From contig JABYQQ010000017.1 in the NCBI GenBank assembly GCA_022605405.1, forward strand, positions 1,054,001 to 1,118,000: a stretch of DNA of 64,000 nt, in the 5' to 3' direction. This stretch comes from Earliella scabrosa (lineage: Eukaryota > Basidiomycota > Agaricomycetes > Polyporales > Polyporaceae). The translations under genes were made by a program, and so were the position numbers. Positions 45,501 through 55,387 of this stretch are shown piece after piece. The notes beneath the pieces are model-generated. The model ran no database searches. It was not told where the DNA came from and saw only the letters and a program-made list of their open reading frames with translations. Positions within the stretch are counted from its first letter, which is position 1; every line of letters starts with the position of its first letter.

Positions 45501-48167
45501 CACCTTGACTTCGTTGACCTCATTATTTATTCCTCCCTTTCCTTTGGTGCCATTCTTCTTTTGACTTGCTTCAGCCTCACGAGCCTCTAGAACTTTTTGG
45601 CGTTCTTCGTTCAAAACGTTCCTCCAGTCGCCTCCGGTCTTGTCCTCATTGAACGTCAACCTGGTGGCCTTTGTCACAGCTTCTCTTTCAGGTAAAGCAT
45701 CTAGCCATCCTGAATGCTGCATGATATTGTTGGCTTGTTGCACGTTACTCTTGCGTGTAAGTTCGGCTTCGCTGGTCATATTCCAGTCTTGGGAGTTGAT
45801 AATATCATTCTCTTTGTTTGGAATTGGCACGTCGGAGTCATTCCAGTGGTGTTGAGTGTCTATGTCATTCAGCTGACTGGTGGACATGTCGAACGGAGTC
45901 TTGATTGCTTCTCCTTCTTTAGATCTTTTGGCTGAGAAATCATCCCGCGCATCATTGCATTCATAACGAATGTGAAAGAACTTCATGATCTCTAATTGGC
46001 GATCAGTGAATTGATGCTGGTTGAAGACATCGCTCCAAGTCGTCTCTAGGTTTGGTCGCAGATCTTTACCTGTCCTCCAAGGCTTGAATAGTGTTAACAT
46101 TGTCATGCAATATTCTTCGCGGCTGCCTGCATCTTTACGAGGAAGTGACCCTCCTATAAAGTTCGGTACGTAACTGTCTTTTTCATCTAGCAGATGGACA
46201 TGATGAGAGTGAAATTGAGGGTGCTCCTCATGAAACAATACGTTCTTAGACCGTCGAGCGTTCTGCGGTGCTACTGGAACAGTTTCCTGAATCAATGCTT
46301 TGTTAGATTCATTGGTGAGCAAAAGTTCGTCGTCGGACTCTTCTTCTTCTTCATAACGAGGTGGCCCTCCGCCACGCTGACTCTCGTTGTCATCCCCGTC
46401 GCTTACTGCATAATTATTCTCAAAATCACTGTCCCCGTCTTCCGGGGTCATTTGTTCTGTGCGCACTTTCCATTTTTTTCTCTTGGCCATTTTTTTCTTT
46501 TCACTTAATCTGATCCAATCATAAAGGGACATATCCTTGTATTGGTGCGGACGCCACATGTAATCCATGGTTGGGGATATGGCGACTACCTGGGCTTCGC
46601 TATTTGCATTGTTTTTATTGAACCCGAGCATGACTTTTGTGTTACCCTCCTCTCCAATTTTATCGGAATCCTCCCATGCTCGCATAACTTCGTATACGTA
46701 CGTCTTCCAGAAACATACTCGGAACTTATGGCTGGTATAATGATCCGGATGCTTGAGAAGATACATGGACGCCATTGGCCCGCCAATTTCGGAAGCAGCA
46801 GTGAGAGCGTTCACTATTTTGGTGATTATGGGTCTAGCTTTGTCTTTCATAGATTTATCACTGTTCACAATTTCTGGATTGCGTTCGAAGACCTTCTGCA
46901 CTGATTCGAACATTACGTGAGTTTTCAGCGGGGTCTTCGTAATGTAGTCCGCCACATACGCGATGACCGATTTGATCGCAGTTCCGGAGAGCAAACTAGT
47001 CACATCATGATTGCACCGTAGTAGATAAGACACCGCCGGTGTGAATGTATTCAACCAAGCTTCGCCCTTCTTTAGCAACAGTGCACCAGTGTCCGGATCC
47101 ACACCCGTTTGTGCATACGTTTGTCTGGGAAATCGCGCTTTACATGCACCTGTTTTTGGATCTTTGCAACCTCTGTTATCGAACTCTACCCTGTCCTTTG
47201 ATGGCTCTTCTACTTTTACAGCGTGCTTCTTGCCGTCTGCATCCTTTTTATATTTCACCGATGTTCGTTTTTCTCGACAGCTGTGTCTATTTGAACGGAA
47301 AAGTATTTCATCGATTTCGTTGTGATACTGGCGAAGCCACTTGGAGTAACTCGCGCATGCTGCGCACTTTGACGTCTCCTCTGAGCTAGCATGAATTTCT
47401 GTACACTTCGGGGGGGGAGGCGTGGGTAAAGATTCGGTTGGGCATGTATGCAAAGGGTCCTCATCTTTCAACTTGTCTAAACGATTACCTACGCTTTCCA
47501 TGGTTCCTGTAATAAATTCACCTTGATGGACGCTCTCCAAGTACTCCACCATTCGACGTTGAAAGTCAGAATTCGAATCTAATATTCGATCCCGAATCTC
47601 CTGCGGAGTCAACGAACTTTTGAGCCATACAAGCATGTGTAAATGTAACGTTAGTCTCCCTTGTTGCTCAACTGTGCCATAATATCCTTCCGTTTCTCCG
47701 TACAGGCCGGGATGATTGGTATTCACACCAAGGACGTGCTTGATGAAGAGCTCGACCATTACTTTGAAGAATCGCGCGCCTGCCACTGGATTATTCGCGA
47801 TGAGGTTCATTCGATCGTCTTTTGTTCTGATCTCCGGCTTATACTCTTCTTGGGTATCTGCAAAGTATAGGGCGAGTGGATGTTTGACATCCGCGGGTGC
47901 AAACGTGATAAACCATGAAGGAGCCCCCAGATATGAGACTAATGACCATATCTCGTTTCGCATATATTTTTTACTCGTCATGGACCCCTGGACCCGGTAA
48001 TTAACGTGATCCAAATCGCTCAATACTTTGAAGCATTGTTTCTCTTCCTCGGTTTCGGGCTTTACGCTCCCTGCTTTGAGACGTTCTATGATACTGGTCA
48101 GGGTGCTATCATTGATGGTCATCAACCTTCGAGCAATGTCATCGAACTTTCGCTTGTCGGCTAACAA
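42600..48167 (-). CDS. Helitron Rep-helicase protein, main ORF with ubiquitin-hydrolase-like C-terminus
   Basis: Rolling-circle transposase of a Helitron, 1855 codons open without introns. Rough positions: Rep HUH motif in LTLHLHMLVWLKS near residue 176; paired Rep tyrosines in IAYVADYITK near 405. The PIF1-type helicase follows, with Walker A GGMAGTGKSQ near 945, Walker B MDEVSMLD near 1027 and a helicase end with LSRGSTLEG. The C-terminal third has a KKDKRKRELDD linker and then a cysteine-peptidase-like region. This shows the Cys box HSCPYDSLLTVL near 1578, two CxxC pairs (CPGCD, CESCGEY) and the His box HFVARTIDKNGDVWYHDG near 1799, the layout of ubiquitin-specific proteases. The frame is open at its 5' side only to 48167; the earlier part of the protein lies at 48853-50858. 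It joins the RC-initiation, unwinding and strand-transfer steps of Helitron movement. The present copy is broken upstream. Confidence 0.85.
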   Translation of the reverse strand: MLADKRKFDDIARRLMTINDSTLTSIIERLKAGSVKPETEEEKQCFKVLSDLDHVNYRVQGSMTSKKYMRNEIWSLVSYLGAPSWFITFAPADVKHPLALYFADTQEEYKPEIRTKDDRMNLIANNPVAGARFFKVMVELFIKHVLGVNTNHPGLYGETEGYYGTVEQQGRLTLHLHMLVWLKSSLTPQEIRDRILDSNSDFQRRMVEYLESVHQGEFITGTMESVGNRLDKLKDEDPLHTCPTESLPTPPPPKCTEIHASSEETSKCAACASYSKWLRQYHNEIDEILFRSNRHSCREKRTSVKYKKDADGKKHAVKVEEPSKDRVEFDNRGCKDPKTGACKARFPRQTYAQTGVDPDTGALLLKKGEAWLNTFTPAVSYLLRCNHDVTSLLSGTAIKSVIAYVADYITKTPLKTHVMFESVQKVFERNPEIVNSDKSMKDKARPIITKIVNALTAASEIGGPMASMYLLKHPDHYTSHKFRVCFWKTYVYEVMRAWEDSDKIGEEGNTKVMLGFNKNNANSEAQVVAISPTMDYMWRPHQYKDMSLYDWIRLSEKKKMAKRKKWKVRTEQMTPEDGDSDFENNYAVSDGDDNESQRGGGPPRYEEEEESDDELLLTNESNKALIQETVPVAPQNARRSKNVLFHEEHPQFHSHHVHLLDEKDSYVPNFIGGSLPRKDAGSREEYCMTMLTLFKPWRTGKDLRPNLETTWSDVFNQHQFTDRQLEIMKFFHIRYECNDARDDFSAKRSKEGEAIKTPFDMSTSQLNDIDTQHHWNDSDVPIPNKENDIINSQDWNMTSEAELTRKSNVQQANNIMQHSGWLDALPEREAVTKATRLTFNEDKTGGDWRNVLNEERQKVLEAREAEASQKKNGTKGKGGINNEVNEVKVIDKRYFMSNKFRASNAAAQKLIDDTVLEFSLNEAQERAFRIVANHAVEPNGEHLKMYLGGMAGTGKSQVIKALIHFFATRQESYRFMCMAPTGTAAALIGGSTYHSILGLRRSRSGESVATVIQVYERLKNVEYVFMDEVSMLDCNAMYTICSKMCRALHNDGRPFGGINMIFAGDFAQLPPAVGGQPLYSHKVGRVLHRTHSHLHQQASIGKALWHQFTTVVILRENMRQRSQTPDDAKLRVALENLRYKSCTEQDIKLLQSRVAGRGKGKPKLNQPRFRNVSVITAWNVYRDEFNRKGTERFARESGQELCTFYALDKLGGEVENEQRRKSKSQSVNPRRATNIVSPELQEKLWDLDPHLTEHHPGKLMLCIGLPVMIKQNEATECCVTNGAEAIVVGWKSKPIDESNNTLETLFVRLVSPPRTIKLDGLPENVVPLAPHSKVITCKMPNGKCLQITRMQVPVIPNFAMTDFGSQGRTRPNNVIDLHNCNTHQSVYTCLSRGSTLEGTIIVQAFDSKKMTGGVAGSLRQEFRELELLDEITRMRYEHTISPKVMGITRNELIHSFRKWKGETFMPKHIHRSLRWSQKNPFPLEPLNEDSPWQIVTENTNNKKSKSSTTNEFPKDDKAYYVPAQGSQLLPSTSTFTGLKKDKRKRELDDSDEQAKKRVRLMVAPQDTCVIGFPWDHINHSCPYDSLLTVLLCVYQDFNLEWKEEVAEHNDTLQFCGELFETTSAHSDIQHMHDIRNTIRNKLAEEDPDMGPCGDRGGDLYGISKKILAVTTPLATKEDVCPGCDEAGNVPCSQAEIRQERRVVWTCSKRHWENNPLTRRAYTGKGIQEWLDAIVSQKSEIPCESCGEYIVTKVRFIRDPAFIAFIVFEARARIVTEIILPGRQQVYRLCGVIYFKPNHFVARTIDKNGDVWYHDGVTMGNKTKYVNNILSMETSELSRAGPYRASLAIYTKFGKT

Positions 48168-48355
48168 GTATCCAGCAGTCGTCGAACACTTGATTTGTTC
48201 GTGATTTAATGCTATCAGGGGGAACAGTGGCTCTAGTTGAAAACGCTACGCTTGTCATGGTACATCAGCAACTGTTGTTTACGCTTTTCTTCGGACACTG
48301 CACGAATTCCGTTCACGTTTCGAAGCCCCCCCAAGCCGTAAGGAAACAACCATGG

Positions 48356-48851
48356 ATATGATCAAAACTGTATGCACTAGAATCAAAACAAACTTGCCCA
48401 AATTGGGAAAAATAGGCTATCTTTTGAACTTACAAGCATCTGCACGCCAAATATGGTATATTAGGCGCCGGCAGCCCCGTCAAGCGCCCATGCAGATGCC
48501 AAAAGACAGCCCACCTTCCCGATATAGGCAAGTTTATTTCGATCCTAGCACATACAGTTTTGATTAATAACATATGGTGTTATATCGTTTTTGGTTCCCA
48601 CGGTCCGTGGCTACAATATTTTGAGATTGTCAGTAGTCACATGACACTGAAGTGTCAATCACCATCGGCCGAAAATCCGAAGCTGCCCCAGCCTCAGTTG
48701 AAGCAAGGCTGGGACAGCTTCGGATTTTCGGCCATTTGGGCGCTTATTTTTGATTTATACGGCATACAAGCCCGGTTATAGTCTTAATTACTGTGTCACT
48801 GTGTCACTGCTAACATACTATGTGTAGAATGCAGAACAAAGCTAGACATAG
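48356..48851. mobile_element. Small insertion in the Helitron ORF, with hairpin
   Basis: The Helitron protein reads LYPQMP before the insert and PWLFPYGLGG after it, a motif normally continuous in the family. The junctions share the triplet CCA on the minus strand, which may be a 3-bp target duplication. No terminal inverted repeats or ORF were recognised. The insert contains a strong internal hairpin and a small palindrome gacactgaagtgtc. It is not an intron, as no GT-AG pair fits the junction. The element class is unknown. Confidence 0.65.
48667..48733. repeat. Near-perfect hairpin, 27-bp arms
   Basis: The arm 48667-48693 starts ggccgaaaatccgaagctg and the arm 48707-48733 ends cagcttcggattttcggcc. 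The arms pair with one mismatch and a 13-base loop. It lies within the insertion in the Helitron. Confidence 0.9.
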
Positions 48852-48852
48852 T

Positions 48853-50858
48853 GGCATCTGGGGATAGAGTTGAGGGTTGTTATACAAACTTTCTGGCTCT
48901 TTATTCTGTCCAATGGCCAATGCCTTACCCCCGGACTTGAAGTATTCGACTGCGCGTGCTCTGATCTCATATGGTCTTAGTCTTCCCAGTTTCTCCAGTG
49001 TTTGACCAGTCAAGCCGTGCACCACGAACGGACAGTCACCTTCATCAGTTCCTTCGTCCTCTTCCAGATTGTTGACAGCTGTGGACTCGGGGTCTTTGTT
49101 GGAGTCGGTGGTTTGCGTGAAGTTCACGATCACGGGCGGTTCATCCTCAGGATATCCTGCTAGGTTCTCGTATGATATATTCAAGTCAGCGTAGTCAACG
49201 TGATTGAGTTTCAGCCATTCCAAAGCCGCTTGAACTTTTCTACGTCTCACCAGCATAGGTGTTCTTTTGAATTCTTTTTCAGTGGGTACGTTGGGCCCCA
49301 GATACAAGAACGCCAAAACTTCATCCATTTCTTCCCGTGGCGGCGGCAGAGCAGCGTACACTTTGGGCATTGGTAGCGAGTGACTGACTACGTTGGCTCG
49401 CATTTTGGACATACCGGACATGTGGACTTTCACAACGCAGTAGTTGTGCTTAACACGGGATATAAGAAGTTTCTCAGTCCAGCTCAAGTTTTGTAGTGCC
49501 GGGGGCACTTCGCCTATCCATAGACCGTTCGCTAGACTGTTGATTGGAAGCTTGCCGTCTCGCAAATCTTCAATGCACGAATTGCATGCATCTTCGCCAT
49601 TGGGCAACAAGACCGGACCTGGACAATCAGTTACGGGATCTTCGGATGTGTATCTCTCTTTTCTAGTGACCGGCTGATCAGGGATCAATAAATTGATATC
49701 AATGCCTTGGTTCTTCAACGTGGATAACTTACTCCGTGGGGTCAATAATCCGCATACACAACATCCGCTCTCTTCGAAATTTTTGGGATTTACTTCTCTG
49801 ACATATTCACGAACTATTGTATCTACAAGGTCTTGCTTCAATGGTGGGGGTGGAAAATTCGCAGAGGGGTTCGGTACTTCAATCGATGTATTATTGGGAA
49901 CAACCGACGAAGTGCGCTCTCGCCACTGCTTTGTGCGTTCTCTGCCCGTCACTACATTGTTGTTTGTGTTTTGAAAAACCGATGCGAATTTCGGACAGCT
50001 ATAACAAACATGAGTACGTATCACGTCTGTAATAGCTTGCTTGCTTTGATTTCGATTAAATTCGGAGATTCCGTGTCTGCGGGCTATTACAATCAACGAA
50101 CTTTTGGGCAGCCGTACACATAGTTGCCATACCGGAATATCTGCCAGTATATGGCTGGTGGAAACTTCGGCAAAGTCTCGAGGTATATAATCTACGAAAC
50201 GATAGTGATCGCCACACAGCACCTCATCTTTCATCACGTGGGGAACTAACTCTTCGCATGACCACATTGCGCTGCCGCGCGCCTTCAAACCTTTGAAAAT
50301 TGGTGCACCTCCATACAAATGCTCTTCATCCTCCTTTGTTGATATGGTGGGAGATGTATATTCAATAAAATGTTTATAGCACCCCGATCCATTGATAGTC
50401 GCATCAAGTACACGCCGAACATGAACGTTGTAGTCATGCTTGTATACAAATGTTCGCCACATCATCAATCGAATCCGTGATACAAGAACAGGGGTCCTCT
50501 TTCCAACCATATAGGGTAATGTATTCCAATATGATTGGAACAAACTTTGGTAGTCAACGAGTGGCACAGACGCAGCCGGCGAGCTTGTCAAGAGGGTGCT
50601 CGCCGAAACCCCGGCAGAGATAGTCTCATTGCCCCAAACAGATTCTTCGCCTGAGCGAATAATTACGTGCATGGTCGGTGATTGACCGGTTGATTTATGT
50701 GGTAAGGCTGGAGATGTAATGGAGCTTTGCCCATCGCGTATGAGGGTAAACTGCAAAGTGGTAGATGGCAGCGAGTTCCATGTCTGAATGCACGCACCAA
50801 TGATCAGCCAGCACAGTATCATACACCGGCTGATTACGTGGAAGTAGTATATGTTCAT
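48853..50858 (-). CDS. N-terminal half of the Helitron protein (DUF6570-like region)
   Basis: ORF of about 680 codons. The last stretch before its stop (48810-48852) is read from the insertion, so real coding ends near 48853 at LYPQMP. The first ~350 residues include RDFAEVSTSHILADIPVWQL and a Cys pair (HVCYSCPKF). Residues ~366-506 match the DUF6570 pattern found upstream of Rep in Helitrons: CCVCGLLTPRSKL, ACNSCIEDLRDGKLP, NSLANGLWIGEVPPAL, ISRVKHNYCVVKVHMSGMSK and MPKVYAALPPP. Residues to the end lead into the Helitron-like N domain. MNIYYFHVI at the start is hydrophobic and may not be native, so the true start could be further in. Confidence 0.75.
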
Positions 50859-51530
50859 TTTGTTGCGTGCGTGGTGGGTTGGGAGGTATTAACTTGGTGG
50901 AAGAATCGCACAGTTCGTCGCTTGCAAGTTCAACATACGATCACATGACTCGCGATCACGTGACTATTCCACGGCGCAGTGCGATTATGAGCACTTTGAG
51001 CGGGTATCAAGGCGTGCGTCGAACTTTTGCCAGTCCCATTGGTGTGGTCACAAATTCTGTGTGTTCAAAAGTTCGATAATGATGGGCAGCAGAATGTTCG
51101 CAGTAGGGATGGGCAGTTCAATAGAGTCGTATATCATTGGACGGATGTACATCGACGCTTTCAATACGAACTATTGTACCAGTGGGATAACGTGGTCAGG
51201 GTTGAACCTCCACGGCGTCAGGTTGCGCTGACGGTGTGAGTGTAGCGATGGGTATAGTACCATGAGATCACGGATGCTACGTGACGTGTTGAGATACGTA
51301 TGCAAATGAAAGGCTTCTGATGCACGCCTGAGTTGAAGCTGCGTACACGAACGGGATGAAGGAGCGACGACGAATTTAACAAGTGCATGTTGAAATGAAC
51401 GACGGTGAGGTGAACAATTATGACGTGTTGAAACGACCAGGGGGGGATAACGACGGTACGGCAATAGACAGAGGATAAATTGGAAGCGCGCACATTACGA
51501 GATAAGAGGAGAGGCAGACATTCGCACAAG
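50859..51530 (+). other. Spacer right of the Helitron
   Basis: About 0.7 kb with two aaaagttcg/cgaactttt boxes (about 51017 and 51067) and gatcacatgac / gatcacgtgac near 50940-50963. No gene was recognised. It may include the Helitron 5' end. Confidence 0.4.
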
Positions 51531-54500
51531 TTACCGAGACTTACGCGCCACAAGCATGGCACCATACAAGTTCAGGCTGAGCCCCTCGGAGGCAGTAGTC
51601 TGACGCTTGTCCTTCTCGATGGAGTAGGTCGACGCGCTGTAGAAGACCAACGCCAGGTCGCCAGGCTCGAGCTCCTCGTCAAGGCGAGGGAGGCGGTAGA
51701 TCGCGTCGTAGGAGAATCGCCCGTCGCTGACAAGCTTGCCCGCTCGGAACCAGTGACGTCCATCCCAGAGGGGAACTAGAACAATAACGTCAGTAAGGGT
51801 GAATGTGTTCCCAAACACCTCGTCGGTCGCTCACTTGTGTCGTCATGCCCCCAAGTCGTCCGATCGCGCATGTCGATGTAGCTGCGAGCAGGACCAGATT
51901 TGATCTGAGATGACGAGCCCTCTTCGCGATCTGAGACGTCTAAACCTTCGACATCATCGTCAACTGGGCAAATGTTCGTCAGCAATGGGAGGCCACGCAA
52001 ACGAACTTTACACACCAAAGTCAGATGCGGGTTCTCCGGGGAAAGTTCGAAACGTCAGAGGCGGGACAGACGTCGACCCAAAGGTGTTGACTTGTAGCTT
52101 CGCGACACGAAATGCGGTGCCCAAAAAGTTCCCCGCGCGCTCCCACTCGCCCTTGATTGGAATCATGGCGAGTTGCTTGATGAGCTTGCTGCTGGAGTTA
52201 CTGAAGGGCACCGGATACAGCACATTCGAACCTCGAACGATGCCAAGGGTCGTCAAGATGGCACGCTTGGGACCGCTGTTGCCGGGAATCGCGATGACCT
52301 TGCTCTTGCTTCCGCCGAAGCTGTGTGCGACGACGTGCTTGGGATCCGCGCGAGAGGGGTTCATGACGAAGATGCGATCTCCCGCGTCCTCGACCAGGCC
52401 GGTGATCGCGCTGAGGCATAGACATCGGATGAGCATGGCATCACGTGTACAAGCAAATTATGCATACCCCTGATGAAGCTTGTACTGAGATGAACGGGCT
52501 ATACCCTCTGAGAATCTGACGCAGTTAAGTTTGTTAGGTGTGTAGTGAAGTTCACACATCCTGTCAAGATCATCAGGAGGAGCATGGCAGGAACCAGTTG
52601 AAAAACTACACGTACCGTCCACGAGGAGCATGAGCTAACTTGGGTGCCAGAAGGGGATCGTAGAGGTGAGCCAACGGATCGGGCGGTGGTGAAGCAGCCC
52701 GTGGGGTCGTCAACACCATCGGGGTGGCAGGCACTGAGACGGTACGATCTTTCGGGGCAAGCACGGGTGTAGAAGGTACCTCGGGTGAGAGAGCTCGACC
52801 GTCTTCAGCGTCGGATGCGTTGGCGTCGTCCATCGTAACGTCATCAGACTGTAGCTTTGGAACGTCCACCCACATGTCGTCGTTGGAGAAGCTGTCAAAC
52901 CGCCGTTCAAAGATCAGTATGACATATCAATAACTGGGGAATCGATACGAACTTTAGAGCGTCGTGTTCTATCTCTGCTAGAGCCCCCTCGTTGTCGTCG
53001 CCATGCTCGATGTCAGAAATCCTGACCACAGACATCAGCAATCATGAGCGATGACAGCTTCAGTAATGCAATGACGTACGCATTCTTCAGATCGTCCATA
53101 GTATTGTCCCGCTCAGCGTAGAATATTTTGGTTTGCTTGGCAGCTCTACGTACAAATTTATCTAAGTACAAGAGTTACCATTGGTTGTATGAACAATTAC
53201 TTTTCTTCGTCGTCCGTGCTATGCATGAAAAATGCATCAGCTGAGCTGAGCACAACGTCAAAGACTGTAAGGCCAGACCATGATGACGACGTACTCAGGG
53301 GCTTTGGCTTTGACTTTCTTGAGAGGGGCTTGTGCAGCGCTCGGTTTGCGTGGAGTAGGTTTGGGCTTGCTGCTAGGCTCCACAGGTTTGAACTTGCCCG
53401 TCGCAGTCACAATCACGTTAGGTGAGGACTTGGTTGCCTTAACCGTAGCACCGACAGTACTATCCAACCCATGTAAGCGTGTATAGTCAAGTACATTAGC
53501 CGACAACAACCACGTACCCGCTGCGAGACCGACCGACGGTCGTAGGACGTTCGATGATCTCCAGAGATGGCGATCTGTAATGTCGTTAAGCAGGCACCAT
53601 GAAAGGATACCACTGGGCACGTACCTTACACGACTCTTCTTCTTGGGAGACTCTTCGTCGGTCACGACCTCAGGTTCTTCATCAGAAGGACTGGAAGGTA
53701 TAATCTCATCAGCGACGACAGTAGGATAGGAGAACCTATGATCTCACGTACACTTTGGCGCGTTTGCCCGGCGTGGCAGCAGTGCGTCTGGGTGTCGCCT
53801 TCTTCCTGAATGACCGACAGGTGTCACCCGGACAGTATGAACACAACATGGGATGGACTTACGTAGGCGATGGGGTCTTGGGTGTAGACGCGGGCTTGCG
53901 TGCGACACGACTGTTACTTGAGAACACATCGTAAAAATAGTGGACAAGTGATATGTTGAACAGGTGACACACCTTTTCTTCGGCGTCCGAGTTGTCTTGG
54001 CTTCATACTCGCTACAACGCATGACGTCGAACGATGTACCAGCTACCCATGATGTTATAGCCGACGTACCTCATAAGCTCATCTTCCTCTTCAGACACCT
54101 CAGGCGATCTTCATAATGGGACATCAGAGGTGGATGATAGACGACAACGGAAGAAGACTTACGAAGTGTTGACAGCCGTGCGCTCCTCGAACGTCTCCCA
54201 CTCGGTCGCCTCCGGCGGATCTGACTCCTCCCCTTCCTCAGCCTCGTCGTCCACAACAGAAGGTCTGAGGAATAACAGGTATCAGTCCCACACCACATCA
54301 CGTAACTCGAAGCACACCAACGTCTTGGGGGGTTGCTTGCCCCGACGACCACGAGTCGGAGCACCTTTGGGGGTAGATGCACTGTATGCAATGGGTCAAT
54401 GAGGGTATGAGGTATCGTCAGAAAGTACCTGCGAACCTTTCCACTGATTTCGCAGTCGTCTTGCGTCCACGCGGGGTAGGCGCAGCCTTCTCCTTCGCAC

Positions 54501-54571
54501 TGCAAACCGGCGTAAACTTACGGAAAAGAACAAGTTGGAACTGCTTACGGGGTTTTCTTGCGAGGAGCCAT
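51531..54571 (-). CDS. Unknown protein with basic AT-hook-like N-terminal half
   Basis: Multi-exon gene read by eye on the minus strand, with about fourteen small exons. MAPRKKTP starts at 54571. Then come KEKAAPTPRGRKTTAKS, a segment with GAPTRGRRGKQPPKT, an acidic exon (VVDDEAEEGEESDPPEATEW), SPEVSEEEDELM, TRTPKKR, RVARKPASTPKTPSPT and KKATPRRTAATPGKRAK. A basic Lys/Pro exon follows (KPKPTPRKPSAAQAPLKKVK). The RGRK/RGRR cores resemble AT-hooks, suggesting DNA or chromatin binding. The C-terminal half is globular-looking: DDMWVDVPKLQSDD, then a large exon with GLVEDAGDRIFVMNP and HSFGGSKSKVIAIPGNSGPK, then VPLWDGRHWFRAGKLVSDGR and a stop at 51531. No family was recognised for that half. Several exon joins are tentative. 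Confidence 0.5.
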
Positions 54572-54991
54572 GGCGCGTCACACGGATGGATGGAACTGAG
54601 GACCAGAAGTACGAGGGCAAGGGGAACGGAATGGCGAACTCTTCGTTGACCCCGTCGAACTTTTATCTTGCGAGTTTTGCAAATTCGATGGCCTAGGGCT
54701 CTTGGCAGCAGCAGATGACAGCCATCCGCCATCACGATCATTCTGATTTTCTACACGGATAAACTTCGTCGACCGAGCACCTTCCGTGAATTTTTGCGCT
54801 GTCTATTGAACTATCTCTTACTGCCCCATAGCAGTCACTTGTGTATCGCCTGCACAAGCCTGGTTATGCGTAATGGTGCGCAACGTCGGCATGAATTACT
54901 ACCTTTCGATGAGTGTGCAGAGGGGAGGCTCAACAATAAAAGATCAGATAAAGATTCAAGGCACGCGGTGGAAAGCATGGTCCGCCGCTAA

Positions 54992-55381
54992 TTAGTTGAT
55001 GCGTATCGCCATGTAAAGTTCTTCGGCGAACTTTCCCCGATAGTTACGAACTTCTAACCCGCATCGACTTGAGCAACGATGCTCTACGTCTATCTCATAT
55101 GGCCCTGGCTCCACAACTTTCAAAAAAAAAGTTCGTATATCATCTTTGTATAGCGACGAAGGGTTCCAGCAAAGTTGCTGAGGAATTCGCAATACTTGTT
55201 GACTGTCTCTCATCGCAAGACAATCAGGAACCGGTCGGAGATGGTGCATGGTTTTCTTAGCATGGTCTTTGCTGGGTTCGGGCCGAACGATGCATGTTTC
55301 ATAAGCGTGTTTGATTGCCAGACGGCTTGACGATATGAGGAAGTGCTCGCCCATAGACAGTGGAGACTTCGCTTCTCGCAC
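54992..55381 (-). CDS. Doubtful small ORF, 129 codons
   Basis: Open frame MREAKSPLSMGEHFLISSSR to EELYMAIRIN. It starts 7 bases from, and divergent to, the next gene, leaving no room for separate promoters. No domain was recognised. It is open by size only and may be spurious or part of a 5' leader on the other strand. Confidence 0.2.
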   Translation of the reverse strand: MREAKSPLSMGEHFLISSSRLAIKHAYETCIVRPEPSKDHAKKTMHHLRPVPDCLAMRDSQQVLRIPQQLCWNPSSLYKDDIRTFFLKVVEPGPYEIDVEHRCSSRCGLEVRNYRGKFAEELYMAIRIN

Positions 55382-55387
55382 GGCGCC

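Larger units (their letters stand above)
42600..50858 (-). mobile_element. Helitron (autonomous type, now disabled)
   Basis: Coding core of a Helitron on the minus strand: an N-terminal region with a DUF6570-like domain, then Rep, helicase and peptidase-like domains. Two lesions separate the halves: an inserted ~496-bp element (48356-48851) and a 5-bp tandem duplication (acgctacgct near 48244-48253) that shifts the frame between YHDKR and FQLEPLFPLIALNHEQ. I could not fix the termini: no unambiguous 5' TC or 3' hairpin plus CTRR was found, so the true element is larger than given. Its left side abuts the truncated membrane gene at about 42.2 kb. Confidence 0.75.

Noticed and set aside
48356..48851. 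CACTA-type transposon ends
   Set aside because: A CACTA occurs at one junction on the minus strand and TAGTG near the other, but the TAGTG is about 20 bases inside and the flanks show no matching 3-bp duplication for those ends.
48353..48854. The gap between the two Helitron ORFs as a spliceosomal intron
   Set aside because: Helitron proteins normally lack introns at this motif and no GT-AG pair fits the junctions. A shared CCA at both sides and an internal hairpin point to an insertion.
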